Below are positions 60,313-64,000 of a DNA stretch of 64,000 bases, one piece after another (the stretch's first letter is position 1; each line of letters starts with the position of its first letter). The position numbers and the translations under genes were made by a program. Source of the stretch: Microbacterium mangrovi (lineage in GTDB: Bacteria; Actinomycetota; Actinomycetes; Actinomycetales; Microbacteriaceae). Where the stretch lies: the NCBI RefSeq assembly GCF_000802305.1, contig NZ_JTDK01000011.1:124001-188000 (forward strand). Reading direction: 5' to 3'. A model generated the notes under the pieces. The model made no database searches, had not been told where the DNA came from, and saw only the letters and a program-made list of their open reading frames with translations.

Positions 60313-62087
60313 GACTTCATCGCCTTGGTCAGCGTGGCCACGAGCCCGGGCACACTGTGTCCGATGTGCCAGCGGGTCAGGCCCGCCGCGACCTCGGTGT
60401 TGGTGCGGGAGTCGACGAAGTACGGCGGCTTGGGCAGGATGGTGCCCTGCGCGAGGCCGCGCGGCTGGAGGAATCCGGCAGCCCCGCGCGGGAACGGCCG
60501 GAACGGTCCGCGCATCACCGAGCGCTCCACCCGGTCGACCAGCAGGGTGTTGTGCACCACGCCCAGACCCGACTGCACGTCCTCGAGCGTGGCGCCGGGG
60601 AACGCGCCCCACGACAGGATGGGCGTCGCGAACACCACCCCGGTCCACGCGTTGATCGCGATGCCGCCGTACCGGAGGTCTGCGATCGCCTTCTCGAACC
60701 CCGAGCCGAGTGCCGCCTCGGTGGCCGGATCGATGAGCACGTTCGCCCCGAGGGTGCCGGTGAGTTCGTCGTTCGCGTGCGCGACGGCGGTGTCCAAGAA
60801 CTCCTGCCCGGTGCCCGAGAGCGTGACCACACCCAGGACCGGCGCGAAGTACTCGGTGGTCTCGACGGCGGTGGGGTCCTCGGTCCCGGTGATCTCCACG
60901 AGCAGCCGGGTGCCGTCGCCGAGGCGCTGGGCGTCCGGATACGCCTCTTCGGCCGCCTGCAGCTTCTCATCGGCGCGCGGGTACCAGACCGGACGCTCGG
61001 GTGCGGCCGCGTAGGCCTTGCGGAGTTCGCTCAGGAACCGGTCGCGCTGCGGCCAGTCGCGGCTCACGATGACGACCTGCCCGGCGATGCAGTTGTGCCC
61101 GCTGTTGTGCAGGCGCATCGTGACGATGTGCTGCGCCTGGAAACGCAGGTCCGCCTCCGTCCAGGCGCCCGGAACCACGATGATCGGCGCCACCCCGCCG
61201 AGTTCGGCGGTGATCGGCACGGTGAGCTTCGGGGTGCCCGCCGCCTTGCGGGTCGCGGCCTCCTCGCCGGTGCCCCACACGATCGCGTCGAACGTGACCG
61301 CGGAGCCGGTGATGTGCACGTGCCCGATCCCGGGATGCTGGGTCAGATAGGCGCCCACGTCGCCGCCGCCGCGCACGATCCGCACGAATCCGAGTTCGAT
61401 GAGGGGGGCCAGCGCCCGCTCGAACACCGGGACGACGGCATCCTGCGTGGGATTGACCTTGAGGATCGACACCCGGTTGAACGCCAGCAGCTCGTAGAGC
61501 ACGTCGAGGAACGGGATCGACGTGATGTTGCCGGCACCGAGCACGAGACCCACGCCGGCCTCCTCGCCCGGGGTGCGCTGGCCGAGACCGGCCTCGGCGC
61601 GCGCCTCGTCCGCGCTCACCCCGGGTTCCAGCCACAGCTCGCCGCTGAAGCCGGACAGCAGGATGCGGTCCATCCCGACCGTGGGGAACGCCTTCACCCG
61701 GGTGCGACCACCCGGGGCGACGCCCAGTCCGACCCGATCGAGGGGACTCCGCCCCTCGGCCAGGGCCGTAAGGGTGGCGATGTAGCCGTCGAGGGCGCCG
61801 AGCGCCGCGTACGGTCCCGACATCCACTCCTCGCCGCGCAGAGGATGCCCGGGCCCGAGCCCTTTCGACGCGGAGGCGGCATCCACCCATTCATCGGCGA
61901 CGGTCCCGACCGCTGCGCGGACGCGATCGAGGAGCTTGGCGCGCTGGTCGACACTCAGCCGCGACCAGACGCGGGCGCCGTCGCCCAGCTCGGCGATCGC
62001 CCGGTCGAGCGGTTCACGCACCGGCGCAGCGAGCCCGGGATCGGTGGTCTTCTTGCGGGGCGACTTGGGGGCGGCCTTCGCGGGCAT
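60309..62087 (-). CDS. Aldehyde dehydrogenase family protein (atypical, long)
   Basis: 592 residues, about 100 longer than typical ALDH. The catalytic Cys333 is in the unusual motif LHNSGHNCIAGQ; the Glu is in TAELGGVAPIIV; the NAD region is TGSAVTFDAIVWGTG. The N-terminus is a Lys/Pro-rich tail (MPAKAAPKSPRKKTTDP) before a DEWVDAASASKG helix. The C-terminal 90 residues (after PILSWGAFPGATLED) include an extra RGAAGFLQPRG region. ATG 62087 has AAGGAGA upstream. The downstream GMC oxidoreductase is translationally coupled and may supply the aldehyde. Confidence 0.85.
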   Translation of the reverse strand: MPAKAAPKSPRKKTTDPGLAAPVREPLDRAIAELGDGARVWSRLSVDQRAKLLDRVRAAVGTVADEWVDAASASKGLGPGHPLRGEEWMSGPYAALGALDGYIATLTALAEGRSPLDRVGLGVAPGGRTRVKAFPTVGMDRILLSGFSGELWLEPGVSADEARAEAGLGQRTPGEEAGVGLVLGAGNITSIPFLDVLYELLAFNRVSILKVNPTQDAVVPVFERALAPLIELGFVRIVRGGGDVGAYLTQHPGIGHVHITGSAVTFDAIVWGTGEEAATRKAAGTPKLTVPITAELGGVAPIIVVPGAWTEADLRFQAQHIVTMRLHNSGHNCIAGQVVIVSRDWPQRDRFLSELRKAYAAAPERPVWYPRADEKLQAAEEAYPDAQRLGDGTRLLVEITGTEDPTAVETTEYFAPVLGVVTLSGTGQEFLDTAVAHANDELTGTLGANVLIDPATEAALGSGFEKAIADLRYGGIAINAWTGVVFATPILSWGAFPGATLEDVQSGLGVVHNTLLVDRVERSVMRGPFRPFPRGAAGFLQPRGLAQGTILPKPPYFVDSRTNTEVAAGLTRWHIGHSVPGLVATLTKAMKS

Positions 62088-62199
62088 GCGGTCTCCTTGC
62101 GCTCGACGGTGGGCGTGTTCCAGCAAGTGTATGTCGGGCCCTCGGTCTCCGGACCGGCCGCCTCGGCCACCTCGTGCCCACCCGTCCCGCCGCGGCGAC

Positions 62200-63171
62200 T
62201 CAGGGCGCCGCGACGAGTTCCTCGGCGGGGAGGACGCGGGCCGACGCCAACCACTCGGGCAGGGCGTGCTCCTCAGCCGGGGGAGCCCCGGCCACGAACG
62301 ACGCGAGTCCGGCGACGACACCACGCGGCCAGGCATCCGTGAGGGTGCGCACCAGCTCCGGACCGCGGATGCCGGCATCCTGCAGGGCCGAAAGCTCCGC
62401 CACGCTCACGCCGACTGCCTGGGGCCCGGCCTGGTCGTTGCCGAGATCGGTGCCGTACAGCACGCGGCCGCCGGAGGCGGCGAAGCGTTCCAGGTTCGAC
62501 CGGGCGACGGCGGCGGCCTCCGACCCGGCATGGATCGCCAGGGTCGACATCCACAGCATGCCGTCGGCGACGGCTGCGGCGATCGTCTCGCCGTGCAGAT
62601 GCTCCGTGAACGGCACGTGCGCCAGCGCATCGACCCCGTGCCGCACCGCCTGCTGCGCCATTCCGGCACCCTCCGCGTGCGCGACGACCGGAAGCCCGCG
62701 CGTCCGGGCCGCCTCGATGATCGCCGACAGGGTGTCATCCGACAGCGTCGGAGCGCCGGCATGCAGCACGACCTTCACGAAGGACGCGCCGGCATCCGCC
62801 ATCTCGTCAACGGCCGTCCGGGCACCGCCGGGTGCCCCGGGTGCGGCCGAGGACGACGCGACCTCGCGGACGACGGCATCCGGCGCCCACGCCCGGCCGA
62901 CGGGGTATCCGCCCCGGGCCGTCAGAAGGGCACCCGCATACGCCACCTCGGGGATGCCGCACTCGCGCCGCGCGAGCGCATCGGGGTCGCCGCCGAGATC
63001 GAGCACGCCCGCGATGCCGTGCTCGGCGAGCTTCGCCGGGTCGAAGAGGTGCAGGTGCACGTGGTGGTCGACGAACGGGGGCAGAGCGACGCCGACCTGG
63101 CCGGTGAGCGCATGCCGGGCCGGACGGGCCCCCGGGCCGAGCCAGGCCTGCAGGGCGTCGAGGTCGCTCAT
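62200..63171 (-). CDS. Metal-dependent amidohydrolase
   Basis: 323 residues, TIM-barrel amidohydrolase. The metal ligands are readable in order: His-x-His in [12 protein letters not shown], the Lys in [11 protein letters not shown], His in PVVAHAEG, His in [11 protein letters not shown] and Asp in [12 protein letters not shown] 63171 overlaps the stop of tryptophan 2,3-dioxygenase by 4 bp, which ties it to tryptophan breakdown. It might hydrolyse N-formylkynurenine or another pathway intermediate; it is not a classical KynB. That role is inference. Confidence 0.8.
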   Translation of the reverse strand: MSDLDALQAWLGPGARPARHALTGQVGVALPPFVDHHVHLHLFDPAKLAEHGIAGVLDLGGDPDALARRECGIPEVAYAGALLTARGGYPVGRAWAPDAVVREVASSSAAPGAPGGARTAVDEMADAGASFVKVVLHAGAPTLSDDTLSAIIEAARTRGLPVVAHAEGAGMAQQAVRHGVDALAHVPFTEHLHGETIAAAVADGMLWMSTLAIHAGSEAAAVARSNLERFAASGGRVLYGTDLGNDQAGPQAVGVSVAELSALQDAGIRGPELVRTLTDAWPRGVVAGLASFVAGAPPAEEHALPEWLASARVLPAEELVAAP

Positions 63172-64000
63172 GGCCGCACCGACGGGGCGGGGAGCTCGGT
63201 GCGCACCGCGAACAGCTCCGGGAAGAACGTCAGCTCGAGCGCCCGCCGCAGGAACGGGACGCCGCTCGAACCTCCGGTGCCGGGCTTGAGCCCGATGATC
63301 CGCTCCACCGTCTTGAGATGGCGGAAGCGCCACAGCTGGAAGTTGTCCTCGAGGTCGACGAGCTCCTCGCACGTCTCGTATGCCGACCAGTGGTTTGCCG
63401 TGTCGGCGTAGATCGCGGTGAACACCGGCACCAGCTCCGGAGTGAACGTCCACGCGGCCGTGACGTCGCGCTCCAGCACGGATGCCGGGATGTCGTACCC
63501 GGACCGGGCGAGCAGCCGCAGGAACTCGTCGTACAGACTCGGCGCCTCGAATGCGGCGGTCACCAGCGCGAGGCTGTCGGGTTCGGCGGCGAAGACCCGC
63601 AGCATCCCGGCATGCTTGTTGCCGAGGGTGAACTCCACGGCTCGGTACTGCGCCGACTGGAATCCGGACGCGTTGCCGAGCACGCCGCGGAACTGCGCGT
63701 ACTCGGTGGGGGTGAGGGTGGCGAGCACCGACCACTGCTCGGTGAGCGTCTTCTGGATGTGCTTGACCCGCGCGATGCACTTCAGCGCCGGGGCGAGCTC
63801 GTCGGCGCGCAGGTGCGCGCACGCCGCCGACAGCTCGTGCAGCACCAGCTTCAGCCACAGCTCGGTGGTCTGGTGCTGGATGATGAACAGCAGCTCGTCG
63901 TGGTGCTCCGGAACCGACAGGGGATGCTGCGCATCCAGCAGGGTGCCGAGCTCCAGGTAGCCGCCGTATGTCATGCGGTCGGCGAGGTCGGTGATGACCG
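63168..64000 (-). CDS. kynA: Tryptophan 2,3-dioxygenase (5' end beyond window)
   Basis: Heme enzyme opening the indole ring of L-tryptophan to N-formylkynurenine, the first step of the kynurenine pathway. About 277 residues are visible, and the frame stays open to base 64000 (VITDLADRM precedes [14 protein letters not shown]), so the start lies to the right. Blocks: [56 protein letters not shown] (heme His and substrate region) and [15 protein letters not shown]. All family motifs are intact. Confidence 0.95.
   Translation of the reverse strand, partial: VITDLADRMTYGGYLELGTLLDAQHPLSVPEHHDELLFIIQHQTTELWLKLVLHELSAACAHLRADELAPALKCIARVKHIQKTLTEQWSVLATLTPTEYAQFRGVLGNASGFQSAQYRAVEFTLGNKHAGMLRVFAAEPDSLALVTAAFEAPSLYDEFLRLLARSGYDIPASVLERDVTAAWTFTPELVPVFTAIYADTANHWSAYETCEELVDLEDNFQLWRFRHLKTVERIIGLKPGTGGSSGVPFLRRALELTFFPELFAVRTELPAPSVRP

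Noticed and set aside
1..64000. tRNA, rRNA or tmRNA genes
   Set aside because: I looked in the intergenic spaces for TTCGA(A/G)TCC arms with matching acceptor stems and found none that fold convincingly.

Overview
The window is very GC-rich, gene-dense chromosomal DNA. It looks like a high-GC actinobacterium of the family Microbacteriaceae, most likely Microbacterium. The reasons are the codon use, the constant recurrence of the heptamer GGATGCC/GGCATCC, many starts lying 6-7 nt after a TANNNT hexamer (leaderless transcripts), DUF222-HNH genes, dispersed CTGTCGAAG-type repeats, and a mycobacterial-type ESX secretion locus. I saw no tRNA, rRNA, CRISPR array or intact insertion sequence. All family assignments come from reading motifs, without database searches.

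Left part (1-24 kb, housekeeping). The first genes are a YkoE/YkoD-type ECF transporter (its two-domain ATPase runs off the left end), a pirin, a Ski2-like helicase, a vapBC-type toxin-antitoxin pair, a GNAT protein, recQ, a family 3 glycosidase and coaBC. Then come an NRDE protein, a duplicated [amino-acid permease + universal stress protein] unit, lysA, an acyl-CoA oxidase-like flavoprotein, an RDD-FHA protein, a PP2C phosphatase and tag.

Centre (24.1-48.3 kb): one type VII (ESX) secretion locus carrying polymorphic toxins. From a divergent promoter region near 31.2 kb, eccD-eccB-mycP run leftward, followed by two small paralogs, toxin 1, its immunity candidate and two small genes. Rightward run a YbaB-like gene, toxin 2 with its immunity candidate, two WXG100 proteins, ESX accessory proteins, a second subtilase, a PPE/EspB-like Gly-rich protein, toxin 3, four paralogous immunity-like genes, an EccD-like protein, a Zn-ribbon/RDD/FHA protein and eccC. 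The three toxins share an almost identical 274-residue N-terminal module and have different C-terminal tips. EccC, EccB, EccD and mycosin form the export machine. The shared module is presumably the secretion signal, and each following gene presumably protects the producer. I recognised no eccE or eccA.

Right part (48.3-64 kb). A degenerate resolvase-like protein, a CPA1 Na+/H+ antiporter, malate dehydrogenase, an ECF sigma factor fused to a zinc-finger/membrane/Pro-Thr tail, a proline iminopeptidase and glutamate decarboxylase come first. A DUF222-HNH gene follows, bracketed by tandem repeats. The window ends with a GMC oxidoreductase + aldehyde dehydrogenase pair and an amidohydrolase overlapping tryptophan 2,3-dioxygenase, which runs off the right end.

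Most interesting are the multi-tip toxin set with its immunity array, the near-identity of the three toxin modules, the repeat systems around the HNH gene and inside the ECF ATPase linker, and the duplicated permease-stress protein unit.
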